Positions 1 through 9,728 are shown, numbered from the stretch's first letter. The stretch: 64,000 nt of DNA from Bacteroidota bacterium (GCA_003389385.1 QQVM01000020.1:62001-126000), one strand, 5' to 3'. A program made the numbers and translations. The notes: generated from the sequence alone by a model not told the origin.

Positions 1-342
1 ATCAACAATATGATCGTGGGAGTTTCTCAGGGTTTCGTAAAACAACAGGAACTGATTGGTGTTGGTTACAAAGCAACTAACCAGGGTCAACTTCTTGACC
101 TTGTACTCGGATACTCTCACCACTTTGTGTTTGAGATTCCGGCTGAAGTGAAAGTTAGCACCAAGCAGGAAAAAGGACAAGCACCGACCATCATTCTTGA
201 AAGCGCGGACAAGCAATTGCTTGGAGCAGTAGCAGCCAAGATTCGCTCACTGCGTGCTCCAGAACCATACAAAGGAAAAGGTGTGAAGTTCAGTAATGAA
301 GTATTAAGAAGAAAAGCCGGTAAATCGGTAGCTAAAAAATAA
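1..342 (+). CDS. rplF: 50S ribosomal protein L6, 5' end missing
   Basis: This is the C-terminal part of ribosomal protein L6, a component of the large subunit near the GTPase-associated centre. The frame is open from base 1, so the gene begins before the window. About 113 residues are visible, against about 180 for the whole protein, and the Met at base 10 is internal. Recognisable features are the GVGYKA segment of the second L6 domain and the C-terminal RAPEPYKGKGVKF signature, which is nearly invariant in bacterial L6. It is followed after 6 bases by rplR, as in the spc operon. The identification is secure. Confidence 0.97.
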   Translation: MNNMIVGVSQGFVKQQELIGVGYKATNQGQLLDLVLGYSHHFVFEIPAEVKVSTKQEKGQAPTIILESADKQLLGAVAAKIRSLRAPEPYKGKGVKFSNEVLRRKAGKSVAKK

Positions 343-348
343 TTAGTC

Positions 349-702
349 ATGTTAAAGAAACAGCTCAGAAGAAATAGCATTCGCCAGCGTATTCGCAGGA
401 AAATCAAAGGTACTCCGGAGATGCCGCGTCTGTCGGTTTTCAGGAGCAATAAGGAAATCTATGCCCAGCTGATAGATGACGTAACGGGAATCACTCTTGC
501 AGCAGCCTCTTCCTCAGCCAAGGATATGGAATCGTTGAAAGGAAACAAGGTTGAGATCGCCAAGGCTGTAGGTAAGGCGATAGCCGGAAAAGCAAGCCAG
601 AGCGGGATCAGCAAGGTGATATTTGACCGTGGAGGGTATTTGTATCATGGAAGGGTGAAAGCCCTTGCCGAAGGAGCTAGAGAAGGCGGATTACAATTCT
701 AA
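349..702 (+). CDS. rplR: 50S ribosomal protein L18
   Basis: L18 binds 5S rRNA and attaches it to the 50S subunit. The 117-residue product is of normal length. It has a basic N-terminus (residues 1-25, rich in Arg and Lys), the [18 protein letters not shown] strand of the L18/L5e fold, and the C-terminal [23 protein letters not shown] signature (read here as two abutting pieces, [10 protein letters not shown] and [13 protein letters not shown]). It lies 6 bases after rplF and 26 bases before rpsE, in the standard spc-operon position, and is presumably cotranscribed with them. Confidence 0.97.
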   Translation: MLKKQLRRNSIRQRIRRKIKGTPEMPRLSVFRSNKEIYAQLIDDVTGITLAAASSSAKDMESLKGNKVEIAKAVGKAIAGKASQSGISKVIFDRGGYLYHGRVKALAEGAREGGLQF

Positions 703-728
703 CAAGCAAAAAAACTGATCAATACACT

Positions 729-1247
729 ATGTCAGCAGCAAACGTAAAAAGAGTTAAAACAAGCGAGATCGAACTGAAAGACCGCCTTGTTACTGTGAAC
801 AGGGTTACCAAAGTAACCAAAGGAGGACGCGCATTCACTTTCGCCGCAATCGTTGTGGTTGGAGATGAAAAAGGAGTAGTTGGACACGGACTTGGCAAAG
901 CAAAAGAGGTTACAGACGCGGTTCAGAAAGGAATTGATGACGCAAAGAAGAATCTGGTGAAAGTTCCGATCATCAAAGGAACTGTTCCTCATGAATCTTA
1001 TGGAAAGTTCGGTGGCGCACTTGTTTATCTGAAGCCAGCCGCACCAGGAACAGGAGTGATCGCAGGAGGTGCGATGCGTTCTGTGCTGGAGAGCGTAGGT
1101 ATTCACGATGTACTTGCAAAGTCAAAAGGCAGCTCAAATCCTCACAACGTAGTGAAGGCTACAATTGACGCCCTCATGCAAATGCGTGATCCGGCTACAG
1201 TAGCTCAACACCGCGGAATTAAGATGGAAAGAGTTTTCAATGGTTAA
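729..1247 (+). CDS. rpsE: 30S ribosomal protein S5
   Basis: S5 sits at the back of the 30S subunit and affects decoding fidelity and mRNA unwinding. The 172-residue protein has the N-terminal double-stranded-RNA-binding domain ([20 protein letters not shown] at about residues 16-35) and the C-terminal domain with [15 protein letters not shown] and a [10 protein letters not shown] motif. It is the third gene of the ribosomal run and is followed by rpmD 28 bases later. No Shine-Dalgarno sequence is obvious before the ATG, as expected for Bacteroidota. Confidence 0.97.
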   Translation: MSAANVKRVKTSEIELKDRLVTVNRVTKVTKGGRAFTFAAIVVVGDEKGVVGHGLGKAKEVTDAVQKGIDDAKKNLVKVPIIKGTVPHESYGKFGGALVYLKPAAPGTGVIAGGAMRSVLESVGIHDVLAKSKGSSNPHNVVKATIDALMQMRDPATVAQHRGIKMERVFNG

Positions 1248-1275
1248 TCGCTGAAAAGCAATAAAAAAGATTACA

Positions 1276-1455
1276 ATGGGAAAAGTGAAAATAACACTTG
1301 TAAAAAGCGGAATCGACAGGCCGATCAGCCAGAAGAGAACTTTGGTTGCGCTCGGACTTAGAAAGATGCAGCATTCTGTGGAAGTAGAAAACACTCCCCA
1401 GATAAAAGGAATGATTAATAAGGTGCAGCACCTTGTTGAAGTAAAAGAAATATAA
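1276..1455 (+). CDS. rpmD: 50S ribosomal protein L30
   Basis: This is a 59-residue protein read directly from the sequence. It begins MGKVKITLVKSGIDRP and continues QKRTLVALGLRKMQHSVEVE, which is the L30/L7e ferredoxin-like core. L30 is a small protein of the large subunit and is usually encoded between rpsE and rplO, exactly where it lies here. Length and position match the family. The gap to rplO is 31 bases. Confidence 0.95.
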   Translation: MGKVKITLVKSGIDRPISQKRTLVALGLRKMQHSVEVENTPQIKGMINKVQHLVEVKEI

Positions 1456-1486
1456 ACAGAGGTAATTACTCCATAGGAATAATAAA

Positions 1487-1933
1487 ATGAATTTATCTAC
1501 ACTTAAACCAGCAAAAGGTTCAGTAAGGACAAACAAGCGCCTCGGCCGCGGTACCGGTTCAGGACGCGGTGGTACTTCCACTCGTGGACACAAGGGTGCA
1601 CAGTCGCGCTCAGGGTACAGCAGCAAACGCGGTTTTGAGGGCGGTCAGATGCCGCTTCAGCGCCGTGTTCCTAAGTTCGGATTTAAAAATCCGTTCCGTG
1701 TTGAATATCATGGAATAAACCTGGACACAATTCAGGCCCTTATTGAATCAAAAAAACTGAACAAGGTTGACCACGCAGTACTGGTTGAAAACGGACTTGC
1801 TTCCAAGCAGGACAAAGTAAAGATTCTGGGACGCGGAGAATTGAAATCGAAAGTTGATGTCAGCGCACATGCGTTTTCGGCAACAGCTAAATCTGCGATT
1901 GAAGCTCAGGGTGGCACAACAACCATAATCTAA
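1487..1933 (+). CDS. rplO: 50S ribosomal protein L15
   Basis: L15 is a late assembly protein of the 50S subunit that threads between 23S rRNA domains. The 148-residue product has the long basic glycine-rich N-terminal extension ([20 protein letters not shown], residues 18-37), then [16 protein letters not shown], which is diagnostic for L15, and the C-terminal domain with ILGRGELK and [17 protein letters not shown]. It is followed by secY after 2 bases, so the two are almost certainly translationally coupled. Confidence 0.97.
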   Translation: MNLSTLKPAKGSVRTNKRLGRGTGSGRGGTSTRGHKGAQSRSGYSSKRGFEGGQMPLQRRVPKFGFKNPFRVEYHGINLDTIQALIESKKLNKVDHAVLVENGLASKQDKVKILGRGELKSKVDVSAHAFSATAKSAIEAQGGTTTII

Positions 1934-1935
1934 GT

Positions 1936-3297
1936 ATGAAAAACCTCATTCAGACAATAAAAAACATTTTCAAGATCGAGGATCTGAGAGTCCGTATTCT
2001 CAATACACTCTTCTTTCTTCTGATTTACCGTTTGGGAACTCACATCGTGTTGCCAGGAGTGGATCCTGAGCAGCTGGCCGCGCTTCAGCAGCAAACCAGC
2101 GGCGGGGTGCTTGGGCTTCTCGACATGTTCTCTGGAGGTGCGTTTTCGCAATCGTCGATATTCGCTCTTGGAATCATGCCGTACATCTCCGCATCCATTG
2201 TGATCCAGCTAATGAGCATTGCAGTGCCATACTTTCAGAAGCTGCAGAAAGAAGGAGAGAGCGGAAGAAAGAGAATTAATATGATTACCCGTTGGTTGAC
2301 CATTGGTATCACGGCCATGCAGGCTCCAGGGTATATTGTGAACCTTCGTGCGCAGGTGCCGAACGCGATTATTTCCGTAACAAATCCTGAGCTTGTATCG
2401 CCATTCCAGTTCTGGTTCACATCAATTATCATCCTGACTGCCGGAACGCTCTTTGTCATGTGGCTCGGTGAGAAGATTACTGATAAAGGAATCGGAAACG
2501 GAATTTCTTTGATCATCATGATTGGTATCATTGCAAGTTTACCGGGCGCGCTTAAGGACGAATTCTTCTCCCGTGTAAATCAGGGAGGAGGACTGGTGGT
2601 TCTTCTGCTTGAACTTGTGGCGCTAGCTGCTGTTATACTATTTACAATCATGCTGGTGCAGGGTACAAGGAGAATTCCCGTGAACTTTGCCAAGAAAATC
2701 GTAGGCAATAAGCAGTACGGTGGTGTTCGCCAATACATTCCGCTTAAAGTAAATGCGGCTGGGGTAATGCCAATAATCTTCGCTCAGGCGATCATGTTCA
2801 TTCCAGCGACAATTGCTCAGTTTTTCCCGGATGCAAGTTCATCACAGGGGATACTAGCGACATTCGGTAACTTTACATCATTCTGGTACAACTTTGTGTT
2901 TGCCACTTTGATCATACTCTTCACTTACTTCTATACAGCCATCACGGTAAATCCTAATCAGATGGCAGACGATATGAAGAGAAATAACGGTTTCATTCCC
3001 GGAGTAAAACCCGGAAGGAGCACCGCTGAATTCATTGACGATGTAATGTCGAGGATTACACTTCCGGGCTCAGTGTTTCTGGCTCTGATTTCAATCCTTC
3101 CGACATTCGCAATATTGCTGAACGTGAATAACAACTTTGCTCAATTCTACGGCGGAACCTCCCTGCTTATCATGGTAGGTGTTGTTCTTGACACGCTTCA
3201 GCAGATAGAAAGCCACCTTCTCATGCGTCATTACGATGGCCTCATGAAAGGCGGAAAGATTAAAGGCAGAAGTTCGCCTGTGGCGACCGCTGTGTAA
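1936..3297 (+). CDS. secY: Protein translocase subunit SecY
   Basis: SecY is the channel of the Sec translocon in the inner membrane and moves unfolded preproteins and inserts membrane proteins. The 453-residue protein shows the ten hydrophobic segments of the family. The plug and TM2 region reads LLDMFSGGAFSQSSIFALGI (residues about 58-77), followed by MPYISASIVIQL. The cytoplasmic loop between TM8 and TM9 has NNGFIPGVKPGRSTAEFID. It lies between rplO and map, as in other Bacteroidota. SecD and SecF are encoded elsewhere in the window as a fusion. Confidence 0.98.
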   Translation: MKNLIQTIKNIFKIEDLRVRILNTLFFLLIYRLGTHIVLPGVDPEQLAALQQQTSGGVLGLLDMFSGGAFSQSSIFALGIMPYISASIVIQLMSIAVPYFQKLQKEGESGRKRINMITRWLTIGITAMQAPGYIVNLRAQVPNAIISVTNPELVSPFQFWFTSIIILTAGTLFVMWLGEKITDKGIGNGISLIIMIGIIASLPGALKDEFFSRVNQGGGLVVLLLELVALAAVILFTIMLVQGTRRIPVNFAKKIVGNKQYGGVRQYIPLKVNAAGVMPIIFAQAIMFIPATIAQFFPDASSSQGILATFGNFTSFWYNFVFATLIILFTYFYTAITVNPNQMADDMKRNNGFIPGVKPGRSTAEFIDDVMSRITLPGSVFLALISILPTFAILLNVNNNFAQFYGGTSLLIMVGVVLDTLQQIESHLLMRHYDGLMKGGKIKGRSSPVATAV

Positions 3298-3352
3298 GTG
3301 TAGTACACTGCTGCATTTGCAAACCGCGGTTGCGGCAGTCAAATTTAGAGTG

Positions 3353-4144
3353 ATGCTGTATTACAAGACACAGGAAGAGATAGAGATAATAAGAGAGAGT
3401 TCTTTACTTGTTGCAAAGACCTTGGCAGAGATCGCAAAGGTTATCAGACCGGGGGTGACAACACTGGAGTTGGACAAGCTGGCTGAAACGTTTATCAGGG
3501 ATCACGGAGCTGTTCCGGCTTTCCTGAATTACAACGGATTTCCTAATTCGCTGTGCATTTCGGTCAATTCGCAGGTAGTTCACGGCATTCCGAATAACAC
3601 TCCGTTAAGCGAAGGAGATATTTGCTCAGTGGATTGCGGGGTTTTGAAAAACGGATTTTACGGAGACTCTGCTTATACATTTGGCGTGGGAGAAATCACC
3701 GAGGAAAACCGACGCCTGTTGAAAGTGACCAGAGAGTGTCTTTACAAGGGCATAGAAAAAGTGACAGCCGGTAACAGGCTTGGAGAGGTGAGTAATGCCA
3801 TTCAGGAGCATGCAGAAAAGAATGGATATTCTGTAGTGCGGGAACTGGTAGGTCACGGCATAGGAAAGCACCTTCACGAAAAGCCCGAAGTGCCAAATTA
3901 TGGTAAGAGGGGTACAGGAATGGTGCTTAGGGAAGGATTGGTTATTGCGATTGAACCGATGATCAATCTTGGAACCAAAGGTGTGGTGCATGACAGAGAT
4001 GGCTGGACAGTCAGAACCGCAGACAACAAACCTTCTGCGCACTTTGAACATACGGTCGCAGTGAGAAAGGACGGGGCGGACATATTGAGTTCATTCGAAT
4101 TCATTGATGAAGTACTGAATAAAGAAACAACAAACGCAAAGTAA
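3353..4144 (+). CDS. map: Methionine aminopeptidase type I
   Basis: This cytosolic metalloenzyme removes the initiator methionine from nascent proteins. The 263-residue product has the pita-bread peptidase fold and all expected metal ligands in order: CSVDCGVLKNGFYGDSAYTF (two aspartates), GHGIGKHLHEKPEVPNYG (His), AIEPMI (Glu) and the late Glu in HFEHTVAV. I place the start at 3353 (MLYYKTQEEIE), because family members begin close to this helix. A longer reading from the TTG at 3317 would add 12 atypical residues. The gene lies 55 bases after secY and 12 before infA. Confidence 0.95.
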   Translation: MLYYKTQEEIEIIRESSLLVAKTLAEIAKVIRPGVTTLELDKLAETFIRDHGAVPAFLNYNGFPNSLCISVNSQVVHGIPNNTPLSEGDICSVDCGVLKNGFYGDSAYTFGVGEITEENRRLLKVTRECLYKGIEKVTAGNRLGEVSNAIQEHAEKNGYSVVRELVGHGIGKHLHEKPEVPNYGKRGTGMVLREGLVIAIEPMINLGTKGVVHDRDGWTVRTADNKPSAHFEHTVAVRKDGADILSSFEFIDEVLNKETTNAK

Positions 4145-4156
4145 TTAAAACATAAA

Positions 4157-4375
4157 GTGGCTAAACAGGCAAACATAGAACAGGATGGAACCATTACAGA
4201 GGCATTGTCCAATGCGATGTTCCGGGTGGAACTTGAGAACGGCCATGAAATAATAGCACACATATCCGGGAAGATGAGGATGCACTACATCAAAATCCTG
4301 CCGGGTGACAAGGTTAAGGTGGAAATGTCACCTTACGACCTGACTAAAGGAAGAATAACATACAGATACAAGTAA
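4157..4375 (+). CDS. infA: Translation initiation factor IF-1
   Basis: IF-1 blocks the ribosomal A site during initiation. The 72-residue protein is a single S1/OB fold with the family signature [20 protein letters not shown], then [20 protein letters not shown] and GRITYRYK at the end. The start codon is GTG at 4157; no in-frame ATG precedes it, and the next Met would delete the first strand. It stands between map and rpmJ, the normal position in Bacteroidota. The GTG start may lower its translation relative to the neighbouring ribosomal proteins, which is inference. Confidence 0.96.
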   Translation: MAKQANIEQDGTITEALSNAMFRVELENGHEIIAHISGKMRMHYIKILPGDKVKVEMSPYDLTKGRITYRYK

Positions 4376-4426
4376 ATACAAACATAGGATCGAAAGCAAT
4401 TTTGATCCGGAATAAATAAAGAAGAA

Positions 4427-4543
4427 ATGAAAGTTAAACCTGCAATCAAAAAGAGAAGCGTCGACTGCAAGATTGTCCGCAGAAAAGGCCGCTTGTACGT
4501 GATCAACAAAAAGAATCCTAGGTTCAAGCAGCGTCAGGGTTAA
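4427..4543 (+). CDS. rpmJ: 50S ribosomal protein L36 (zinc-free type)
   Basis: This is a 38-residue protein read directly from the sequence, starting [20 protein letters not shown] and ending [11 protein letters not shown]36 is the smallest large-subunit protein. The zinc-binding form has three cysteines and a histidine. Here only one Cys remains (residue 14) and the other ligand positions are Ser, Asn or Phe, so this is the C-minus form that does not bind zinc. I recall this form as common in Bacteroidota. It lies between infA and rpsM. Confidence 0.95.
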   Translation: MKVKPAIKKRSVDCKIVRRKGRLYVINKKNPRFKQRQG

Positions 4544-4586
4544 TAGACTACTATTATCAGATTTAAAACCATATAACTAAAAATAA

Positions 4587-4964
4587 ATGGCTCGTATAGC
4601 TGGTATTGACTTACCAAAAAACAAAAGAGGTGAAATCGGCCTTACCTATATCTACGGTATCGGCCGCACAACCGCGCAGAAAATTCTTGATGAAGCCGGT
4701 GTTAACTACGACATCAAGGTGGAAAGCTGGAATGACGATCAACTGAACAAGATCAGGGGGATAATCACCGAGATGAAAGTTGAAGGTGCACTGAGATCTG
4801 AGATTCAGCTGAACATCAAGCGTCTTGTTGACATCAACAGCTACAGAGGAATTCGACACCGCACGGGGCTTCCTGTACGCGGACAGCGGACAAAGACAAA
4901 TTGCCGTACAAGAAAAGGTAAACGTAAAACAATTGCCAACAAGAAGAAGGCAAGCAAAATGTAA
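4587..4964 (+). CDS. rpsM: 30S ribosomal protein S13
   Basis: S13 is in the head of the 30S subunit and contacts the P-site tRNA and bridge B1. The 125-residue product starts [20 protein letters not shown] and has the helix-two-turns-helix region with [14 protein letters not shown]. The C-terminal tail [20 protein letters not shown] is followed by a lysine-rich extension. Length and motifs are typical. The stop is followed 9 bases later by the rpsK start. Confidence 0.97.
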   Translation: MARIAGIDLPKNKRGEIGLTYIYGIGRTTAQKILDEAGVNYDIKVESWNDDQLNKIRGIITEMKVEGALRSEIQLNIKRLVDINSYRGIRHRTGLPVRGQRTKTNCRTRKGKRKTIANKKKASKM

Positions 4965-4973
4965 TTGATCATC

Positions 4974-5381
4974 ATGGCAACGCAACAACAATCATCTGGA
5001 AAGGCAAAAACCGCTAAGAAGAAAGTGGTAAAAGTGGACGCATACGGTAAAGCGTTTATCAATGCCACATTCAATAATATCATCATTTCCCTGACTAATG
5101 AAACAGGACAGGTAATCTCCTGGAGTTCGGCAGGAAAGATGGGCTTCAAAGGCTCGAAGAAGAACACTCCTTATGCAGCTCAGCTTGCTGCAGGCGACTG
5201 CGCGAAAGCTGCACACGACCTCGGACTGAGGAAAGTGAAGGTTTTCGTAAAAGGACCGGGAGCAGGAAGAGAATCTGCAATCAGAACAATTCACCAGGCA
5301 GGTATTGAAGTGATGGAAATCGTGGATATGACACCAATTCCGCACAATGGATGCAGACCTCCGGGAAAGCGCAGAGTGTAA
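4974..5381 (+). CDS. rpsK: 30S ribosomal protein S11
   Basis: S11 forms part of the 30S platform and the mRNA exit path. The product is 135 residues from the ATG at 4974; an in-frame TTG at 4965 would add only three residues and is less likely. After a lysine-rich N-terminus it has [20 protein letters not shown], then [14 protein letters not shown] and the family signature [17 protein letters not shown], ending with [16 protein letters not shown]. It sits between rpsM and rpsD as in the alpha operon. Confidence 0.97.
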   Translation: MATQQQSSGKAKTAKKKVVKVDAYGKAFINATFNNIIISLTNETGQVISWSSAGKMGFKGSKKNTPYAAQLAAGDCAKAAHDLGLRKVKVFVKGPGAGRESAIRTIHQAGIEVMEIVDMTPIPHNGCRPPGKRRV

Positions 5382-5422
5382 TTAATATTCAGAATCAATA
5401 ACATAGAAGAAATCATAATACA

Positions 5423-6028
5423 ATGGCAAGATATATTGGACCAACCAGTAAGATAGCAAGGAAGTTCCGTGAGCCCATTTACGGTCCGGACAAATCATTC
5501 GAGAAGAAAAACTATCCTCCGGGGCAGCATGGTCTTAACAAAAAACGCGCAAAGCAGTCTGAATACGCTATACAGCTGATGGAAAAGCAGAAGGTGAAGT
5601 ACATGTACGGAATTCTTGAGCGCCAGTTTTCCAAAATTTTTGACCGCGCTTCCCGCAAGGCAGGCATTACGGGTGAAAACCTCCTGCAGTTGATGGAAGC
5701 CAGACTTGACAATGTAGTTTACCGTCTTGGCATTGCACCGACAAGGATGGCTGCTCGTCAGCTTGTCGGACACAGGCACATCACTGTGAACGGCAAAGTT
5801 GTTAATATTGCTTCATATACCTGTAAGCCAGGTGATATAGTTGGAGTTCGTGAGCGTTCTAAAGCGCTTGAAGTGATCACTGAAGCTACGAGAGGCAATG
5901 TGAGCAAGCATGCTTGGCTGGAGTGGGACAAAGCAACTATGAGCGGAAAGATTTTGAATCTTCCTGCACGTGATCAGATTACTGAAAACATCAAGGAACA
6001 GCTGATTGTCGAATTGTATTCTAAATAA
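5423..6028 (+). CDS. rpsD: 30S ribosomal protein S4
   Basis: S4 nucleates 30S assembly by binding the 5' domain of 16S rRNA, and in many bacteria it represses its own operon. The 201-residue protein begins [20 protein letters not shown]. It has PPGQHG near residue 35 and the S4 RNA-binding domain with [20 protein letters not shown] and [14 protein letters not shown] (residues about 93-125). The N-terminal cysteine cluster of zinc-binding S4 is absent, so it is the zinc-free form. It is followed by rpoA. Confidence 0.97.
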   Translation: MARYIGPTSKIARKFREPIYGPDKSFEKKNYPPGQHGLNKKRAKQSEYAIQLMEKQKVKYMYGILERQFSKIFDRASRKAGITGENLLQLMEARLDNVVYRLGIAPTRMAARQLVGHRHITVNGKVVNIASYTCKPGDIVGVRERSKALEVITEATRGNVSKHAWLEWDKATMSGKILNLPARDQITENIKEQLIVELYSK

Positions 6029-6103
6029 TCCTGATCCCGCAGCATGCATGAAAGCTGCTTAAAACATGCGACAAAATTTTAACCCTAAAAACCGCAATAT
6101 ACA

Positions 6104-7093
6104 ATGGCCATCTTAGCATTTCAGCGTCCTGACAAAGTGATCATGATCCAATCTGATGACAAGCACGGAGTATTCGAATTCCGTCCGCTTGAGCCAGGTT
6201 ACGGAATCACTATAGGAAACGCATTGCGCAGGATTTTACTTTCTTCCCTTGAGGGACATGCAATCAGTTCTGTGAAAATTTCCGGTGCTGACCATGAATT
6301 TTCAACTTTGACAGGTGTTGTGGAGGATGTTACAGAAATCATTCTCAACCTGAAGCAGGTTCGCTTCAAGCAGCAGATCCAGGGAACTGATTCCGAAAAG
6401 GTAAGCATTACCGTAGGTGGAAAAAGTCAGTTTACCGCCGGAGACATCAGCAAATTCACCACTGCATTTCAGGTTCTGAATCCTGAGCTGGTTATTTGCA
6501 ACATGGAGACTTCTGTGAAGCTGACAATTGACATTCAAATCGAGAAGGGCAGAGGTTATGTTCCTTCGGAAGAAAACAAGACAAGCAGCGCTCCGATCGG
6601 AACTATCTTCACTGATTCAATCTTCACTCCGATCAGAAATGTGAAGTATTCACTGGAGAACTACCGTGTAGAACAGAAAACTGACTACGAAAAACTGATT
6701 CTTGAAATCACCACTGACGGTTCCATTCATCCGAAGGAAGCACTGAAAGAGGCAGCAGAAATTCTCATTCATCACTTCATGCTCTTCTCTGATGAGAAGA
6801 TCACATTGGAGACGAAAGAAAAGACTCCGACTGAGGAGCTTGATGAGAATACTCTTCACATGCGCCAGTTACTGAGCACAAAACTGGTTGATATGGATCT
6901 TTCAGTACGTGCTTTGAATTGCCTCAAAGCGGCTGACGTAGACACGCTTGGCGACCTGGTATCTTACAACAAATCGGATCTTCTCAAATTCAGAAATTTC
7001 GGAAAGAAGTCTCTCACCGAGCTTGAAGAGTTGGTTAGAGCGAAGAATCTGACTTTCGGAATGAACGTATCAAAATATCTGGAGAGCAAATAA
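6104..7093 (+). CDS. rpoA: DNA-directed RNA polymerase subunit alpha
   Basis: The alpha dimer is the scaffold of RNA polymerase. The 329-residue protein has the N-terminal assembly domain (residues 1 to about 230) with [20 protein letters not shown], and a C-terminal helix-hairpin-helix domain (about 250-320) with [18 protein letters not shown] and [15 protein letters not shown]-like sequence (here [16 protein letters not shown]), which contacts UP elements and activators. It lies between rpsD and rplQ, the standard alpha-operon position. Length and domains are complete. Confidence 0.98.
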   Translation: MAILAFQRPDKVIMIQSDDKHGVFEFRPLEPGYGITIGNALRRILLSSLEGHAISSVKISGADHEFSTLTGVVEDVTEIILNLKQVRFKQQIQGTDSEKVSITVGGKSQFTAGDISKFTTAFQVLNPELVICNMETSVKLTIDIQIEKGRGYVPSEENKTSSAPIGTIFTDSIFTPIRNVKYSLENYRVEQKTDYEKLILEITTDGSIHPKEALKEAAEILIHHFMLFSDEKITLETKEKTPTEELDENTLHMRQLLSTKLVDMDLSVRALNCLKAADVDTLGDLVSYNKSDLLKFRNFGKKSLTELEELVRAKNLTFGMNVSKYLESK

Positions 7094-7149
7094 TCAGAAG
7101 TTAAATGTAACGGCACTTCAATTCTGAAGACCGTCTTAGAGAAAATAAA

Positions 7150-7710
7150 ATGAGACACGGAAAGAAAATAAATCACCTTGGAAGGCAGTACGGACACCGT
7201 CAGGCGCTTCTTTCGAATATGGCATCTTCGCTGATTCTTCACAAAAGAATCAACACAACTCTTGCAAAGGCAAAAGCTCTTCGCAAGTATGTTGAGCCAC
7301 TGATCACAAGGTCAAAGGATGATTCCACACATTCACGCCGAATCGTATTCAAATATCTTCAGGACAAAATTGCTGTATCTGAATTGTTCCGCGAAGTGGC
7401 GCCAAAAATAGCTGATCGTCCGGGCGGATATACTCGTATTATCAAGCTTGAGCCAAGACTTGGGGACAATGCAGAAATGTGCATGATGGAGCTTGTTGAC
7501 TTTAACATGCATCTGCTTGGCGGATCAGAAGCTGCGCCTGCAAAGAAAGCAGCAAAAACTACCCGCAGGGGAAGAAAAAAGAAGTCTGACGATGTGGAGG
7601 CTGCTGATAGCGATTCAGCTCCGGCTGCTGAGGCAAAGGCTACTAAGAAAACTGCTGCTAAGAAAGCGGCTCCGAAGAAAAAGAAAAGTGACGATAGCGG
7701 GGATGAATAA
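7150..7710 (+). CDS. rplQ: 50S ribosomal protein L17 with basic C-terminal tail
   Basis: L17 lies near the peptide exit of the large subunit. The conserved core is residues 1 to about 120: [20 protein letters not shown], then [14 protein letters not shown], and it ends near FNMHLLGG. The remaining 65 or so residues are a low-complexity tail of Ala, Lys and acidic residues ([18 protein letters not shown], later [17 protein letters not shown]). Such tails are common on Bacteroidota L17 and probably contact rRNA or are disordered. It is the last gene of the ribosomal run; a hairpin terminator follows 20 bases later. Confidence 0.96.
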   Translation: MRHGKKINHLGRQYGHRQALLSNMASSLILHKRINTTLAKAKALRKYVEPLITRSKDDSTHSRRIVFKYLQDKIAVSELFREVAPKIADRPGGYTRIIKLEPRLGDNAEMCMMELVDFNMHLLGGSEAAPAKKAAKTTRRGRKKKSDDVEAADSDSAPAAEAKATKKTAAKKAAPKKKKSDDSGDE

Positions 7711-7730
7711 TATTAATCTTCAAGTAATTG

Positions 7731-7775
7731 AAAGAGGGAACGGAATGTCATTTCAGTTCCCTCTTTTATTTTTCA
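7731..7775 (+). terminator. Rho-independent terminator after rplQ
   Basis: An 11-bp perfect stem (AAAGAGGGAAC at 7731-7741 with GTTCCCTCTTT at 7756-7766) encloses a 14-base loop and is followed by a T-rich run. It ends the ribosomal operon. A new promoter box for carA follows at 7815. Confidence 0.85.
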
Positions 7776-7814
7776 GCAATTATGAACAGGAATACATCGA
7801 ATTTCAGAATTACT

Positions 7815-7822
7815 TACCTTTG
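7815..7822 (+). promoter_or_regulatory. Putative -7 promoter box for carA
   Basis: TACCTTTG matches the Bacteroidota sigma-A -7 consensus TAnnTTTG and lies 14 bases before the carA ATG, after the rplQ terminator. No clear -33 TTTG is visible at the right spacing. Confidence 0.6.
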
Positions 7823-7836
7823 AGAAACAAGCAATC

Positions 7837-8952
7837 ATGAAATACGCAGAAAAGAAACCAGCAGTATTATTGCTCGAAGACGGAACGGTGTTTTATGGGA
7901 AGTCTGCAGGAGCTATTGGAACTACCACCGGAGAAATTTGCTTCAACACCGGGATGACCGGTTACCAGGAGATATTTACAGATCCGTCTTATTACAGACA
8001 GATATTGCTTGCCACTCATGTGCATATCGGAAACTATGGTATTCATGATCATGAAGTGGAAAGCAACGGCATTAAAATTGCCGGACTTGTATGCAGGAGC
8101 TTCAATATTCCATATTCAAGGAAATCAGCATCCAAGTCCATACAGGAATATTTTACAGAGGAAAAGATTGTAGGAATATGTGATGTCGATACAAGAGCAA
8201 TTGTAAGACATATCCGAAACAAGGGTGCAATGAACTGTATTGTTTCCTCGGAGACCAGTGATGTAAGTAAACTGAAAAAAATGCTTTCCGATGTTCCTTC
8301 CATGAAAGGACTCGAGCTCTCCTCAGTAGTTACCACTTCGAAGCCTTATTTCGGCGGCAATCCATCTGCAAAATTAAAGGTCGCGATAATGGATTACGGG
8401 GTAAAGAAAAACATCATACGCAGTCTGGTAAACCGCGATTGTTATGTACAGGTTTTCCCGGCGAAGTCTACTTATGCTGATGTGAAGTCCTGGAACCCTG
8501 ATGGAATCATGCTTTCAAACGGTCCGGGAGATCCTGCCGTAATGCCATATGCAGTAAACACAGTAAAAGAAATGCTGGCCAACAATGAGGTAATATTCGG
8601 AATTTGTCTGGGACATCAGCTTCTCGCTGAAGCCTGCGGAATAGGGACATTTAAAATGTTCAACGGTCACAGAGGCATCAATCATCCTGTAAAAAACATC
8701 ATCACCGGACGTTGCGAAGTTACCAGCCAGAATCATGGCTTTGGCGTTATCGAAGAAGACGTAAAGAAATCAAAGAAGGTTGAAATTACACATGTTAATC
8801 TCAATGATAACTCCATTGAAGGAATCCGTGTGAAGGATGCTGTTGCTTTTAGTGTACAGTACCATCCGGAGTCATCACCTGGACCACATGACAGCGCATA
8901 TCTTTTCGATGATTTTGTGACTGCAATGAAAAAAGTGGAAGTGGAACAATAA
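7837..8952 (+). CDS. carA: Carbamoyl-phosphate synthase small subunit
   Basis: CarA hydrolyses glutamine and passes ammonia to CarB, which makes carbamoyl phosphate for arginine and pyrimidine synthesis. The 371-residue protein has the N-terminal CPSase domain (LLLEDGTVFYGKSAGA, then NTGMTGYQEIFTDPSY) and a C-terminal class I glutamine amidotransferase domain. The catalytic triad is visible: Cys257 in GICLGHQLLAEA, and His343 and Glu345 in YHPESSPGPHDS. The partner carB is not in the window. It follows the rplQ terminator with its own promoter box and ends 10 bases from the convergent phosphatase gene. Confidence 0.96.
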   Translation: MKYAEKKPAVLLLEDGTVFYGKSAGAIGTTTGEICFNTGMTGYQEIFTDPSYYRQILLATHVHIGNYGIHDHEVESNGIKIAGLVCRSFNIPYSRKSASKSIQEYFTEEKIVGICDVDTRAIVRHIRNKGAMNCIVSSETSDVSKLKKMLSDVPSMKGLELSSVVTTSKPYFGGNPSAKLKVAIMDYGVKKNIIRSLVNRDCYVQVFPAKSTYADVKSWNPDGIMLSNGPGDPAVMPYAVNTVKEMLANNEVIFGICLGHQLLAEACGIGTFKMFNGHRGINHPVKNIITGRCEVTSQNHGFGVIEEDVKKSKKVEITHVNLNDNSIEGIRVKDAVAFSVQYHPESSPGPHDSAYLFDDFVTAMKKVEVEQ

Positions 8953-8962
8953 GTCAGCTGCA

Positions 8963-9718
8963 TCAGAGCGCAGCATTGCGCACTCCTATTTCTGCCAGTT
9001 TCCACAGATGCTTTTCCGAAATAACTTTCTTGAGAGATTCAAGGTGTCTTGCACCATGCAGGTCACTGCCGATAAAATCTATCATATTTTCATCGATGAG
9101 TTTTTCGGCAATTTTTTTTGCAGGACCTCCGTAATATCCGCATAAAGAATTTGTGTTTAACTGGAACAGAACGCCAGCTTCCTTCAGCTTTCTGTATTCG
9201 TCAAATTTTTCATACCAGAACGGGTAACGTTCAGGATGCGCCAGCAAAGGAGTATAACCGCGAACTGTGATTTCAAAAATTACATTCAATATATTGTCTG
9301 GCGGATTGATATATGAAACTTCGAAAAGCAGGTACTTTCCTCCGATGGTAAGAAGTCTCTCGTTTTGAATTTTATTGATTAGGAATTCGTCAAGGTAATA
9401 TTCAGCCGCGGCTTCTAACTGAACCGGAATGCCTGCTTTTATCACAGCTTTCTTCAGGTCTTCAAGTCCTGATTCAATGATTTCAGGAGTGTTTCTGAAG
9501 TAATCGCTCATTACGTGTGGAGTAGTGATAAGTTTTGTGAAACCAAGTCCGTGCAGTTTGGAAATCATATCCACTGCCTCATCCATGTCCTTTACACCGT
9601 CATCAATTCCGGGAATGAGGTGTGAATGTAGATCTGTTTTAAAGACTGAAAAATCCGACAATGCTGGATAGTCCGGCTCATTGGATTTGCTTCTGAATAA
9701 TGATTTGAAAAAGGACAT
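8963..9718 (-). CDS. CpsB/CapC-type PHP protein-tyrosine phosphatase
   Basis: This is a manganese-dependent tyrosine phosphatase of the PHP fold that normally dephosphorylates the BY-kinase controlling capsule polymerisation and export. The motif FKTDLHSHLIPGIDDGVKDM holds the first metal-binding His pair and Asp cluster. Later motifs are ITTPHVM, EAAAEYYLD, LLAHPERYPF and FIGSDLHGA, which supplies the last ligands. I choose the start at 9718 (MSFFKSLFRSK). An earlier start at 9757 would overlap the upstream epimerase by 29 bases. It is the last gene of the minus-strand sugar cluster. No BY-kinase is in the window. Confidence 0.88.
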   Translation of the reverse strand: MSFFKSLFRSKSNEPDYPALSDFSVFKTDLHSHLIPGIDDGVKDMDEAVDMISKLHGLGFTKLITTPHVMSDYFRNTPEIIESGLEDLKKAVIKAGIPVQLEAAAEYYLDEFLINKIQNERLLTIGGKYLLFEVSYINPPDNILNVIFEITVRGYTPLLAHPERYPFWYEKFDEYRKLKEAGVLFQLNTNSLCGYYGGPAKKIAEKLIDENMIDFIGSDLHGARHLESLKKVISEKHLWKLAEIGVRNAAL

Positions 9719-9728
9719 CTTTCGCGAA

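Noticed and set aside
7493-7840. A 115-residue open frame overlapping the end of rplQ and the start of carA
   Set aside because: It runs in another frame through the Ala/Lys-rich tail of L17, crosses the terminator and has no domain features.
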